Shown here: positions 33,106 to 42,437 of the stretch, one piece after another
Layout: each line of letters begins with the position of its first letter
Position numbering within the stretch: the first letter of the stretch is position 1
Assembly (NCBI RefSeq): GCF_002287175.1
Contig: NZ_LMVM01000023.1
Location: 310,001 to 374,000 of the forward strand
Source of the DNA: Methanobacterium bryantii
GTDB lineage: Archaea; Methanobacteriota; Methanobacteria; Methanobacteriales; Methanobacteriaceae
Direction of reading: 5' to 3'
DNA: 64,000 nt
Notes under the pieces: model-generated
Database searches by the model: none
Told to the model about the DNA's origin: nothing
The model's input: the letters and a program-made list of their open reading frames with translations, nothing else
Made by a program: the position numbers and the translations under genes

Positions 33106-35550
33106 CTACCAAACCTCCAAACCCTGATTGAAATGAGCAGTAAATATTTTACTTGGATCATCAGTCTCTGTTACATTGGGTATCTTTACGTTTCCAATGC
33201 TTCCAAAGCCTACTGGTACGTACAATATAAAATCCATAGGATCGGATCCTTTAGAAACCGCCTCAAAGTATACGTTAATAGCATTAGTATCTGATTCAAT
33301 TTGATCAATACTTCCAGTGTATAAACCATTGTTTACCGTTTTATCTGCATAGCTAAATGCCATTCCATAAAGAGAGCTGAGATTAACTTGATCTGACAAC
33401 TGAGTACCATATATACTGTTTGATAAAAAGGCCCATCTCGCCAGCTGCCAGCTAGGCCACATTCCACTTCCCCAGCTCATTCCAGGGACAAAAAGGTCTT
33501 TAATAACTGTTTCAGACTTCGACATTTCATATGCAAGAGTAGCAATCCACATTAACACATATTCCTGGGTGAAATCATGTTCCTGGAGGTTCCAGTTTTT
33601 ATCACCATGTTTAAGTGAAAAATTTACCATCTGATAAAAAGGCCCCTTGAGTACCCCATAGTTATCTGTCATCTGAATATCCAACGCATGCGACAATATA
33701 CCGAATCCAGGCGTCCAGATCCCCTTTCTCCCGTTTTCATCGTAATCGATGATACCATCACAGTTCTCGTCAAAGCTATCCATAAATTCCTTGAGGATCG
33801 ATGACCCCAATAAGATATCGTGCGCTTCAGCATAGCTCAAAATAGTTTTTTGCATATCCCAAAGCATGCAGCTAGGATTATAATACATGTTCTCAGTCAC
33901 CAGCTCGATGAACATTCTATTTTCAATCCTGCCGAGATGGCCTGCCACCGAAGCAAGGTGTGTGCCCGTTACACTGTCCCAACCAGTGACATAATACTGC
34001 TGCTGCCCCACACCTCTCTTTTCAACATGACTGTACAATTTATACCGGAAAAGAGGTGAATCAAGCCCTTCCACAGTTATTATATTTTTTCCTTCTACTT
34101 TTGCCACGGGAACATGACGTACAAACTCCGTGATCCAGTTATTCTCCTTTTTCAGCTTAATTCCTTCAGACATTGGAACAGTCTTAAAGCAGTATCTGGC
34201 ACATAAAAGGTCCATTGCAACGCAGTCAAGGGATGACCAGATATATCCTTCAGGAATTCTAACAGCAATGCCCTCAGGGTTATGGTTAAGGTTGATCATG
34301 TTGATGGAATCAGAAATATGAATTATAAACACGCCCTGGTTCTGAACTGCTTTGATAACATCAGCTTGCGTTCCAGGCATCCCTGCAGTCTTTGTAACAA
34401 TATATTCTCCCTTTTCATCCTTCACTGGAAGATTAGTAGCCCCATCTATCTCTACAACCCATGGCATATGAGGCAGCTTCCCCTTAAAACTCGGAGTCTC
34501 AGAAGAAGGTAATGCATATTCCCATGTATTATTATGTCCAGTACTTGAGTGGCACTGTGTTGGATAAAGACCTATACCTAAATTTTTAATTGCATTGGTG
34601 AGGAGGTCCTGAGCATGGATTTTCAGCTTAGGGACATTAATCAAGACACATCCAGGATAATCACTGATATCGCCAGTATTTTCAGGATCACCACCAATAA
34701 TTACTTTATGCAGAGTAATCTCTGAGTAATTCTCCCCTCCAGGGACAGATACTGCCCTTCCCATGGATTGATCGTCAAGCTTGTTTAGATCATAGACCAT
34801 CAACCGGTCCCCTGCTTTACCCGGAGGCAAATATCTACCTGCTACGCTATCTTCATAGCCGTTCATAGGATCGTCAGTATGGGATGGAGAATGATGATCA
34901 CTAAGATACCTGCGAACGAAGTAGAAACCCCATCCCCCATAGAAATCTCCACACCGCCCTTCAAAAACCGCTTCTGATGTGACTGTTTTTCCTGCTTTTT
35001 GACTAAAAATAGTCGCACAAAGAAGGGAAGATGTAGAAGCTTCACCTAACGCCATCTGGTGGTACTCAATGGATAATTTGTCGTGAAACCATCTCATTAA
35101 AGCAGCTATTACTGACCAGTCTGTACAGATTGGAGCACCCAGATCTTCACCATGCGTATCTGGTTCAATTACCTGCGGCCCGACGAGGTTAGGCTTAAAT
35201 AACAATTTTTTTCCAGACTTTACCTGTGACTGTACCTTTTCGATAAAATTCGTCTCCTGGTCAAGACAAGCAAGGGAATGATCAACATTGGCATAAATAT
35301 AATCAATTTTTTTAACAATGGCATCCCATACCTCTGAATCATCTTCATTAATGACCTTTTGAAGGAGATCAGGGATCTCAGCATATGCCTTTGAAGGATC
35401 CATCCTGACACCACAAACTGGTGATCCCTGCGAATCCACTTTTTTCTTTCCGATACTTGAATCTACAGGAATTTCTTTTATATAATATCCATTTGCACTC
35501 ATAATATCAACAATCCTTGAAATATTAGAAGTAAGATCCTTTCTTTTCAT
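33106..35550 (-). CDS. Large DUF362 domain protein with an EF-hand-like loop
   Basis: About 814 residues. The DUF362 core is recognised by INVPKLKIHAQDLLTNAIKN, a motif shared with iron-sulfur-associated proteins of that family, but the protein has no ferredoxin motif and is far longer than usual. Near residue 610 DENCDGIIDYDE fits the calcium-binding EF-hand loop exactly. No signal peptide or membrane helix, so it is probably cytoplasmic. It overlaps the SDR gene by 26 bases (or 44 if the ATG at 35568 is used), so translation is coupled. The region looks more GC-rich than its surroundings. I cannot assign an activity. Confidence 0.7.
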   Translation of the reverse strand: MKRKDLTSNISRIVDIMSANGYYIKEIPVDSSIGKKKVDSQGSPVCGVRMDPSKAYAEIPDLLQKVINEDDSEVWDAIVKKIDYIYANVDHSLACLDQETNFIEKVQSQVKSGKKLLFKPNLVGPQVIEPDTHGEDLGAPICTDWSVIAALMRWFHDKLSIEYHQMALGEASTSSLLCATIFSQKAGKTVTSEAVFEGRCGDFYGGWGFYFVRRYLSDHHSPSHTDDPMNGYEDSVAGRYLPPGKAGDRLMVYDLNKLDDQSMGRAVSVPGGENYSEITLHKVIIGGDPENTGDISDYPGCVLINVPKLKIHAQDLLTNAIKNLGIGLYPTQCHSSTGHNNTWEYALPSSETPSFKGKLPHMPWVVEIDGATNLPVKDEKGEYIVTKTAGMPGTQADVIKAVQNQGVFIIHISDSINMINLNHNPEGIAVRIPEGYIWSSLDCVAMDLLCARYCFKTVPMSEGIKLKKENNWITEFVRHVPVAKVEGKNIITVEGLDSPLFRYKLYSHVEKRGVGQQQYYVTGWDSVTGTHLASVAGHLGRIENRMFIELVTENMYYNPSCMLWDMQKTILSYAEAHDILLGSSILKEFMDSFDENCDGIIDYDENGRKGIWTPGFGILSHALDIQMTDNYGVLKGPFYQMVNFSLKHGDKNWNLQEHDFTQEYVLMWIATLAYEMSKSETVIKDLFVPGMSWGSGMWPSWQLARWAFLSNSIYGTQLSDQVNLSSLYGMAFSYADKTVNNGLYTGSIDQIESDTNAINVYFEAVSKGSDPMDFILYVPVGFGSIGNVKIPNVTETDDPSKIFTAHFNQGLEVW

Positions 35551-36361
35551 AGGATTCCCTGCGTTCATGGGCCATCTGCAATAGAAGTTTTTCTGCTTCA
35601 GGATTCCCTAGAACGTAGTTTTTCCAACCTCCTGTACCTGGCTCTTCAGGCACTATGATAATCCCTTTTTGCTCGGAAACCCTGTTTAGAATATCGACTG
35701 CCGCTTTGTCAGCAGGATATGCATCTTCAGGGATCTTTGCTTCATCATGAGTTTTACCGTCGATGGATTTTTTAAAGATGGGTGTTGCAACATCAGACGG
35801 ACAGATAGTTGAAAAATAGATGCCTTTTTCTGCATACTCATATTTCAAGCATTCGGTAAGGCCTGTGACGCCAAATTTTGTAAGAGAATATAACGCCTGG
35901 AACGGGAACGGGATAATTCCTGCAACGGAGCTGGTATTGATGATATGCCCATATCCCTGTTTTGCCATAATAGGTACAGCAGTATTGACACCGTAAATGA
36001 CACTCCAGAGATTAGTATCAATAATAGTTTTCCAATCATCCAGTGTAGCATCTTCAAAAGGCAGCGTACCTCCAACCCCTGCGTTGTTGAATAAGAAGTC
36101 CAAACGGCCCGCCTCAGCAGCAGTGTCTTTAATGGCCTTTTCCACCTGTTCTTGAACTGTCACATCCACAATAACTGTGTGAATTCTATTTTCATATTTT
36201 GAAAGTTGCTCCGCAGCACTTGCAACCTTTTCAGGATTACGTCCGGCCATATAGACAATAGCTCCTCTTTCTAAAAGCTCTTCACACAATGCATATCCAA
36301 TACCAGAATTTCCACCAGTTACAATACAAACTTTATCCGTATAATACTCAGAATTACTCAT
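35525..36361 (-). CDS. Short-chain dehydrogenase/reductase
   Basis: 278 residues, classical SDR. Cofactor loop GGNSGIGYAL near the N-terminus, NNAG, catalytic Ser in NTSSVAG and Tyr/Lys in YSLTKFG are all present. It should reduce or oxidise an alcohol/ketone using NAD(P)(H). The ATG at 36361 is preceded by GAGGTGG. It lies between the acetoacetate-decarboxylase-like gene (43 bases upstream) and the overlapping DUF362 gene, so the three are likely one operon. The C-terminal extension is somewhat longer than in minimal SDRs. Confidence 0.88.
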   Translation of the reverse strand: MSNSEYYTDKVCIVTGGNSGIGYALCEELLERGAIVYMAGRNPEKVASAAEQLSKYENRIHTVIVDVTVQEQVEKAIKDTAAEAGRLDFLFNNAGVGGTLPFEDATLDDWKTIIDTNLWSVIYGVNTAVPIMAKQGYGHIINTSSVAGIIPFPFQALYSLTKFGVTGLTECLKYEYAEKGIYFSTICPSDVATPIFKKSIDGKTHDEAKIPEDAYPADKAAVDILNRVSEQKGIIIVPEEPGTGGWKNYVLGNPEAEKLLLQMAHERRESYEKKGSYF

Positions 36362-36404
36362 TATACCACCTCTTAAATTATCACACATTACCCAAACATG
36401 CCAT

Positions 36405-37199
36405 TCATTTTAAGATTCTAGCGCCAAATGCCCGAAGCGTAGCACTTCCCTCTGAAAATAAGGCGTTAATTATTCTTTTTATAGGTAAAGCAGCGAGACT
36501 GTTGATTATGTGGAACTGAACTGGATTTTGCATTGGAGTCATTTCAGTCCACTTAAGACGGGCATTTCCAATTTGTGCTGTTTCCATTTCCATGCCCTGA
36601 GGGTAAAGGATAAATTGACTTAATTCTGCTCCAGGAGCTCCAATTTTAGGAATATACCTCCACCCGATGGTGTTTAAAGATGAAGACTGTGCTTTTGCCT
36701 GTTCAAATTCATCGCCAGTCAGCTCACCAGTGGCTTCAAAATTCATGTTTAAAAAAGTGTTTCCAGCATAACTGGCTGTGGTGGCATAATGAGGTTTTAG
36801 GACATGGAGGTCTTCAATATCGGCAAAAATTTTAGGAATCCCTGTTTGTTCACGTCCCCCCAAGATAGGTGCAGTGTTGTTTTCCCAGACCACCAGCGAA
36901 TAATTTCCATCCAGTTGTTCATTTTTCCCATTAAATCTGACCGGCGCTGAAACATCAATCAGATTGTAATGCCCACCCTGCATCCAGTTAATTTCTGTGA
37001 ATTTATTGAAGGCGACCTGAATTTCAGGAGCACTTAATTCAAATCCTTCAGGGATATAATTTTCAAGAAGTTTCTGGTCAGTTTCGTATCTTATCAACAG
37101 AGCTGTTGATTTTTGGGTAAGTTTTGCCTCCGGGTCAAACTTACCTCCGCCGAAATGAGCCGGCATTAAATATGTAAAATCTTTTTGCGTTTTAAACAT
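36405..37199 (-). CDS. Acetoacetate decarboxylase family protein
   Basis: 264 residues. The fold signature runs through GGREQTGIPKIFADI, where the Lys after Pro is the Schiff-base position of the family; the next residue, usually a second Lys, is Ile here. NYSLVVWENNTAPI and the C-terminal block also match. True acetoacetate decarboxylase uses the paired Lys to lower its pKa, so decarboxylase activity is doubtful and a related aldol or dehydratase chemistry is possible. GGAG lies before the ATG. First gene of the SDR-DUF362 operon. Confidence 0.8.
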   Translation of the reverse strand: MFKTQKDFTYLMPAHFGGGKFDPEAKLTQKSTALLIRYETDQKLLENYIPEGFELSAPEIQVAFNKFTEINWMQGGHYNLIDVSAPVRFNGKNEQLDGNYSLVVWENNTAPILGGREQTGIPKIFADIEDLHVLKPHYATTASYAGNTFLNMNFEATGELTGDEFEQAKAQSSSLNTIGWRYIPKIGAPGAELSQFILYPQGMEMETAQIGNARLKWTEMTPMQNPVQFHIINSLAALPIKRIINALFSEGSATLRAFGARILK

Positions 37200-37691
37200 A
37201 TTATATACTCCTATACCACTTAATTAATTAATTTAATAATATGTTGTATGATATTTAAATATTTATGTTATTACTGACATTAAAAGCCATTTAAATTAAT
37301 TTTTAATAAATATTAATAAATATTAAATCTATAAATGCGTAAATTTAAATTATAAAATCCATATTTAATTTAAAAATACATTATATACCACTTTATAATC
37401 TAAAAACATTTTATAAGCCAAAATATTAAATTAATTTTTAATCGAAATATTTATGGATTTATTGAGATTCCAATATCCTAAATTCAATAAAAAAATGACA
37501 TATACTCATTTTAATCCATTATAAACTCTTTGAAAAGTCTTTGGTTTAATTTGAATTATTCCAAAATTCAGCCCGTGACATAGTAAAAAATTTTGACCAA
37601 AATTATTTCTGATTTAAATAATATATTTATCATGAAAAGTAATAGAAAAAGGGCCTTAAGCGACTGTTTTAACAATTAAACAGGAGATAAA
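37200..37691. other. Very AT-rich divergent intergenic region
   Basis: About 490 bases between divergent genes. TAAATTAATTTTTAAT occurs twice (near 37293 and 37430). No gene, tRNA or strong palindrome. It must hold promoters for the minus-strand three-gene operon and the plus-strand reductase. Confidence 0.5.
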
Positions 37692-38222
37692 ATGAGAACT
37701 GTTGTTTATATTGCAACAAGCCTTGACGGGTTTATTGCCCGGCCGGATGGAGATATAGAATGGCTAGTTAATATTCCCAATCCAGATAACAGCGACTTTG
37801 GGTATGGCGAGTTTATAGCAGGGATTGATGCAATTTTAATGGGCAGAAATACGTATGAAACTGCTTTGAGCTTTGATTCATGGCCGTATAACAGGCAGGT
37901 ATTTGTTCTAAGCAATATTTTAGAGAGCGTTCCCCACCAATTATATGGCAAAGCAGAAATAATTAACGGGAACTTAAAAGACATATTAAAGCGCCTTGAA
38001 GTTAGGGGAATCAAAAATTTATACGTCGACGGCGGCAGGACCATCCAGTCATTTTTAAAAGAAGATTTAATTGATGAAATGATAATTACCACGGTGCCTA
38101 TTTTACTGGGCGAAGGTATTCCTTTGTTTGGGCATTTAGATGAGGATTTGAAGTTTAAGTGTGAGAAGGTCGAGTTTATAAGTGAGTATTTGATTAAGCA
38201 TTATTATAGAAGGGATAAATAA
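37692..38222 (+). CDS. Dihydrofolate-reductase-like (RibD C-terminal) protein
   Basis: 176 residues, single RibD_C/DHFR-fold domain. Marks: VYIATSLDGFIARPDGDIEWL at the start (given here only in part as SLDGFIA and GDIEWL), ILMGRNTYE, VFVLSN, NLYVDGGRTIQSFL and ITTVPILLGEGIPLF. Such lone domains use NADPH to reduce unknown substrates and are not true dihydrofolate reductases. GGAG six bases before the ATG. Convergent with the kinase gene that follows, with only 59 bases between the stops. Confidence 0.88.
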   Translation: MRTVVYIATSLDGFIARPDGDIEWLVNIPNPDNSDFGYGEFIAGIDAILMGRNTYETALSFDSWPYNRQVFVLSNILESVPHQLYGKAEIINGNLKDILKRLEVRGIKNLYVDGGRTIQSFLKEDLIDEMIITTVPILLGEGIPLFGHLDEDLKFKCEKVEFISEYLIKHYYRRDK

Positions 38223-38281
38223 GAACGAAAGAATAAATAATTTTTATTTAAATATAAAAATATTCGAATTTAGTTAATGCG

Positions 38282-39934
38282 TTATGATTCACCAACAGGA
38301 ATACTAAAATAGAACACACTGCCCTCACCAAACGTAGATTCAACCCAAATCCTACCACCATGCCTCTCAACAATCCTCTTCGCAACGGAAAGCCCAATCC
38401 CAGTCCCAGGATACTCATCTCGCGTATGCAAACGCTGAAAAATGGTGAAAATGCGGCCAAAATACTGTTCTTCTATACCAATCCCATTATCAGAGATTGA
38501 AAACACATATTCATTCTTCTCATGGTCACAGGCAACAGAAATATGGATTTTTGGAGGTTCATTTTCTTTTCTAAATTTTATGGCATTTGTAATCAGATTT
38601 TGAAACAACAATAAAAGCTGGCTCTCATCACCAAACACCACTGGAAGAGGGTCATGTGTAATTTCAGCACGGCTCCTTTCAATTAAATCATTTAAGTTAA
38701 CAAGTACATCATTTAGTTCTGACTCTATGTGTATGGCCCGGAACATTTCCTGCTTTGTTCCAACCCTCGAGTACTCCAGCAAATCCATGATCATCTGCTT
38801 CATCCGCACGCTGGCATCAACTATGTAGTCCATGAACTCATCAGCATCATCATCAAGCTTTCCTTTGTAGCGCCTTGCCATCAATTGAGTAAAACTGGCA
38901 ATAGTCCTGAGGGGTTCCTGAAGGTCATGAGAAGTAACATATGCAAACTGCTGTAATTCCTCATTTGAACGCTTTAGTTCATCCAAAAGTGCCTTAATTT
39001 CCTCTTCCGCTTTTTTGTATCCTGTGATCTCCGATGCAACACCTACAATCCGAGATATTTCCCCAGATTCATCCATAATAAGGAAAGACTGCATCCATAC
39101 CCATATAATCTTGCCGTCAGGCCTTATTACACGGTACTCAAAACCTTCTTTGGCTTCATCAATGTTATCAAATCCGTTCCAGATCATTTCAACTGTTCGA
39201 TCCCTGTCTTCAGGGTGTATGGCCTCAATCCATGATTTATGGTTTTCGTATAAGCTCTGGCAGGTGCGACCCCACACCCACTGGTACACCGGGCTTACAT
39301 ATATTACTTCACCAGTTTTAGGGTCGATGACCCAGAACACTTCCCCCATATTCTCTGCTATTTGTCTGAATTTCTCTTCACTTTCTTTCAATGCATTTTC
39401 TGTTTTTTTACGCTCAGTGATATCATTACAACTTACTAAAATTTCTGGAGGAGCACTTCCTTTTTTAAGTAAAGTTGAATGGACTTCAATCCAGTGAATT
39501 TTACCATTCCGTTCTGCTATCCTTGATTCAAACGGTTCAACAGGTTTGCCATTTGCTAATTTAGAAATCCGTTCAATATGTGCATTCATTCCCGCTTTAG
39601 GCACAAAATCTAACTCTGTAAAAGGTATACCAATTAGCTTTTCCCGCGGCATCCCTGCAAATAATTCTGTTTTCTTATTAAAATTTTTAATTGTGCCATC
39701 CAATCCTAAAAGAACTGTGTAAGTAGGAGATAATTCAAAAAGAGCCTCATAATATTCTTGGCTTTCTTTTAAAGATTCAAAAATGTGTTTAGGGATAATT
39801 ACATGGCTTCCCATATCTATAATTGATTCTGATTTAGAAGAAAATTCAATGAACTCTTTTAAAATATTTTTACTCTCTTTGAATTCATTTAGAGTCTTTT
39901 TAGGCGAATTTTCTCCCATAATTCCATCCTGCAT
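38282..39934 (-). CDS. Soluble PAS sensor histidine kinase
   Basis: 550 residues, no membrane helix. Order: a 65-residue lead, PAS (about 65-180), PAS-PAC (about 185-305), HisKA with TSHDLQEPLRT, then HATPase with QNLITNAIKF, DNGIGI and GTGIGLSVAKR. The second PAS has a conserved Trp/Asp-rich loop that may bind a flavin or haem, but I see no decisive ligand. It shares the kinase core with the 986-residue kinase. No response regulator is adjacent. Confidence 0.9.
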   Translation of the reverse strand: MQDGIMGENSPKKTLNEFKESKNILKEFIEFSSKSESIIDMGSHVIIPKHIFESLKESQEYYEALFELSPTYTVLLGLDGTIKNFNKKTELFAGMPREKLIGIPFTELDFVPKAGMNAHIERISKLANGKPVEPFESRIAERNGKIHWIEVHSTLLKKGSAPPEILVSCNDITERKKTENALKESEEKFRQIAENMGEVFWVIDPKTGEVIYVSPVYQWVWGRTCQSLYENHKSWIEAIHPEDRDRTVEMIWNGFDNIDEAKEGFEYRVIRPDGKIIWVWMQSFLIMDESGEISRIVGVASEITGYKKAEEEIKALLDELKRSNEELQQFAYVTSHDLQEPLRTIASFTQLMARRYKGKLDDDADEFMDYIVDASVRMKQMIMDLLEYSRVGTKQEMFRAIHIESELNDVLVNLNDLIERSRAEITHDPLPVVFGDESQLLLLFQNLITNAIKFRKENEPPKIHISVACDHEKNEYVFSISDNGIGIEEQYFGRIFTIFQRLHTRDEYPGTGIGLSVAKRIVERHGGRIWVESTFGEGSVFYFSIPVGES

Positions 39935-40410
39935 ATTTTTTTATGCATCCTTTAAACTCAATTAATCAAAATGTTATACTATCTCACATAAGTTTTTTAT
40001 GACTTGACTTTAAATTAGAAAAAATAATGAAAAAGAGCAATTTAGACCAGTTATTTAACTAAAAACAAATAAATAGTTGATTAAAGTAAAAATAGGAATA
40101 TCTAACTATTTTAATTTTTTAACATCGCCTATGCTTTAGTATTTCCAAAACTAATCAATATGTAACCAATATATTATGATAACCCACTACAAGCTATTAA
40201 AATATAGTGAATGCTCAAATATTTTTGACGCTATTTAATAATATAATTTGTTTATGCGGTTTAATCCTCTAAAAAATATTGAAAATATTTTTTAGGGTTT
40301 CGGAAAATTAGAAATTTTCCTCAATTTAAAGACTTAAATTTAATCAATTATCCCAAAGTTATAAGTTTAAAAAGTTACCTCATTCACTATAAAAATAATG
40401 ATTAGACAGT
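39935..40410. other. Spacer with two strong hairpins
   Basis: About 475 bases between two minus-strand genes. AT-rich, no gene. Two adjacent perfect hairpins lie at 40267-40320, about 90 bases downstream of the DUF3795 stop codon. TATA-like runs toward 40000 probably serve the kinase gene. Confidence 0.55.
40267..40320. repeat. Tandem perfect hairpins
   Basis: Hairpin one: CTAAAAAATATT / AATATTTTTTAG with loop GAA (40269-40295), extendable by two pairs. Hairpin two: GGAAAATT / AATTTTCC with loop AGA (40302-40320). Six bases apart. They could terminate the DUF3795 message. Confidence 0.6.
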
Positions 40411-40848
40411 TTACCAGCATCTATCCCCATTTACAAACTTTTCCACACCTTTCTCTTTAAGGACATCTAAATTTTTAATATGTGCATCACCGTGGGTTGC
40501 ATTCAAGAAATTAAGCTTTTTACAGCTTTTAAACTCGCCGCATTCCCAGCAGCCCATAATTTCTTTTTCACCACAGCATTTTCTAATTTCACAAAAAGCT
40601 GGGCCTCCCCCGTCCCCGCAGCCTTCACAGGTTAGTCTTTTTAAGGTTTTTAATACATCTACAAAGCTGTCATAGTTTTTAAATTCGTTAAAAAAAGGAA
40701 TTGCAGCAAAATGGTCCGCATTCTTTTTAAAATTTGTATTATCAAGTTCTTCATTAAGTTTTCCCGCTAAAGACGCTATTTTTCCATTATAGCCGTAACA
40801 GTCCCCACAGTACAGGCCGCAGCATGTAATCAGTTTTTCGTTTCCCAT
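40411..40848 (-). CDS. DUF3795 cysteine-rich protein
   Basis: About 145 residues. Cys-rich pattern CCGLYCGDC near the N-terminus, then CEGCGDGGGPAFCEIRKCC, and a final CWECGEF before a short helix, the layout of DUF3795. The Cys residues probably bind zinc or an iron-sulfur cluster; no activity is known. ATG at 40848 is preceded by GTGATT; the GTG at 40857 is part of that signal. Single gene. Confidence 0.75.
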   Translation of the reverse strand: MGNEKLITCCGLYCGDCYGYNGKIASLAGKLNEELDNTNFKKNADHFAAIPFFNEFKNYDSFVDVLKTLKRLTCEGCGDGGGPAFCEIRKCCGEKEIMGCWECGEFKSCKKLNFLNATHGDAHIKNLDVLKEKGVEKFVNGDRCW

Positions 40849-41136
40849 TTTAATCACTGAAATCAGTTTTTTAGAACATAGATATAAAACTATGGTATGC
40901 GAAATTCATTAAACTAAAATTAAATGCAGCAGTTGCTTAAATATGTCAAAAAATGTTTTGTATTTTTGCAACCTGAAATATTTTCAATTATACAAGTATT
41001 AGGAAAAAAACCGTTTAATTAAAATTTTTAATTCAAATATTCAATTAGATAAAATAGATTCAAGCACATGCAACCATAAACTTAAAAACATTAAAGGGAA
41101 AATTCAAGTAAATATAAACTTTAATGGGGAGATTAA

Positions 41137-41517
41137 ATGGACTGGAAAATTATAGGAATAAGTGCTTTAATTAATGCAATTATAACTAGTGTTTTATCGT
41201 TGATATTCTTCCCTCTAGCTTTTTTAGGTCCTATTATTGGAGGATTTCTAGCATCTTACCCCAGTCAAGGGTTTGAAGACTATGAAGGAATGGATGAAAA
41301 AGATGGCGCTGTTGTAGGGGCAATTTCAGGCTTAATTGGTGGTTTAATAATTACTTTAATACTTGTCCTGGGCTTTGGAAATATAAGTGCCGTTGGATTA
41401 AAAATAGGGTTAGACAATGTCCTAACTACAGGATATATTGTCCTTCAATTATCCATAGTTATAAGCCTGGTTCTAAGTTTGATAGGAGGCGTTATTGGGG
41501 TTGTAGTCAAAAGGTGA
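41137..41517 (+). CDS. DUF5518-type membrane protein
   Basis: 126 residues, four hydrophobic segments with Gly-rich helices (SALINAIITSVLS, FLGPIIGGFLASY, AISGLIGGLIITL, and a C-terminal span). The N-terminal MDWKIIGISALINA and the polar loop with GMDEKDGAVVGA are typical of DUF5518, common in Methanobacteriales. Function unknown. GGGGAG eight bases before the ATG. Confidence 0.7.
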   Translation: MDWKIIGISALINAIITSVLSLIFFPLAFLGPIIGGFLASYPSQGFEDYEGMDEKDGAVVGAISGLIGGLIITLILVLGFGNISAVGLKIGLDNVLTTGYIVLQLSIVISLVLSLIGGVIGVVVKR

Positions 41518-41613
41518 CTTTAAACTTACTCCAATTTAATGCCTAAAAAACATTTTTCCAAGTTTTAATTAGTTACTAATTTTATCTGAATATATGCTGT
41601 TTACCTATTAACC

Positions 41614-42027
41614 TTAAAAAGAACTTTCTACCTCATTAATTAACTTTTTGCTAGATTCAATTATATCCAATGCAATTTTTTCATCATAAATGTAGCTGTA
41701 ATCTGCCATTTCTCTTGCTTTCATAGCAGCATCAAAATCTAAGAAAATATCATCACTTATAATTCCATAATTTACAAAAAGATTTTTAATTGCAAATTTA
41801 AGTCCAGAATGGCTTTTTTCTTTATAACCTCTGCTAAAAAGGAGCCCCCTAAAAGCATGGAACATGGAATAATAACTTTGAACTATAGCCCACTTGTAAT
41901 TTCCTGATTTAATAGAATTTTCTGCAGATTCTAAATCATAGCGGGATTCTTTAAGCTCTTTTTCAATTAGTTCATAATCGATGCAAATCTGCACTATATT
42001 CCCTTTTTTGTATCGATTATAGTTCAT
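41614..42027 (-). CDS. HEPN domain protein (orphan)
   Basis: About 137 residues, all helix. HEPN signature: paired helices with SYYSMFHAFRGLLF and the R-x6-H motif in RGYKEKSH, which is the active-site pattern of HEPN RNases. Most such proteins are toxins paired with a MNT nucleotidyltransferase. I see no MNT reading frame (no GSxARG-like motif) in the 400 bases upstream or the 100 bases downstream. I start at the ATG at 42027, GGAG six bases upstream. Whether it is an active toxin, or a solitary domain acting elsewhere, cannot be decided from sequence. Confidence 0.78.
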   Translation of the reverse strand: MNYNRYKKGNIVQICIDYELIEKELKESRYDLESAENSIKSGNYKWAIVQSYYSMFHAFRGLLFSRGYKEKSHSGLKFAIKNLFVNYGIISDDIFLDFDAAMKAREMADYSYIYDEKIALDIIESSKKLINEVESSF

Positions 42028-42437
42028 TTGCATTCTCCTTTTTTAGTCAAGATTATTTGTTAAACTAGTTAAATCATTGAAATCATGTCATTTCAATATT
42101 TTATTCTTTTTGAGTCCTATTGTCCATTACAATTACTGTTAACAATATGAATTACAAAAATCTGTTCTATTATTTTATCAGTTGCAGAATAATTTTATTA
42201 TTTCCTATTAAATACAAATGGAAAGACTTAATTATTAGTTTTTCAGAGATTTCATTCAAAATATAAAATTTGGATAATGATAGAAATTTAGTTCGCTATA
42301 CAATTCTATAACGAAGCATGCGAAAATCTCTGATTTTGGAGGGATTTTTTGAGGATTTTGGCAGTATCCAGCATAATTTTTTATTTAAAATCTGTACCAT
42401 TTACCAAAAAATAGACTTTCAAAAAGTAAAAAATAGA
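42028..42437. other. Spacer between HEPN gene and small upstream gene
   Basis: About 410 bases. AT-rich; a short imperfect hairpin AAAATC / GATTTT near 42322-42336 and Gly-rich repeats of GGAGGGATTTTTTGAGGATTTT. No gene. No antitoxin frame for the HEPN protein. Confidence 0.45.

Noticed and set aside
42028..42437. Possible antitoxin gene for the HEPN protein
   Set aside because: The longest frame (MLDTAKILKKSLQ...) is about 23 codons and lacks nucleotidyltransferase motifs.
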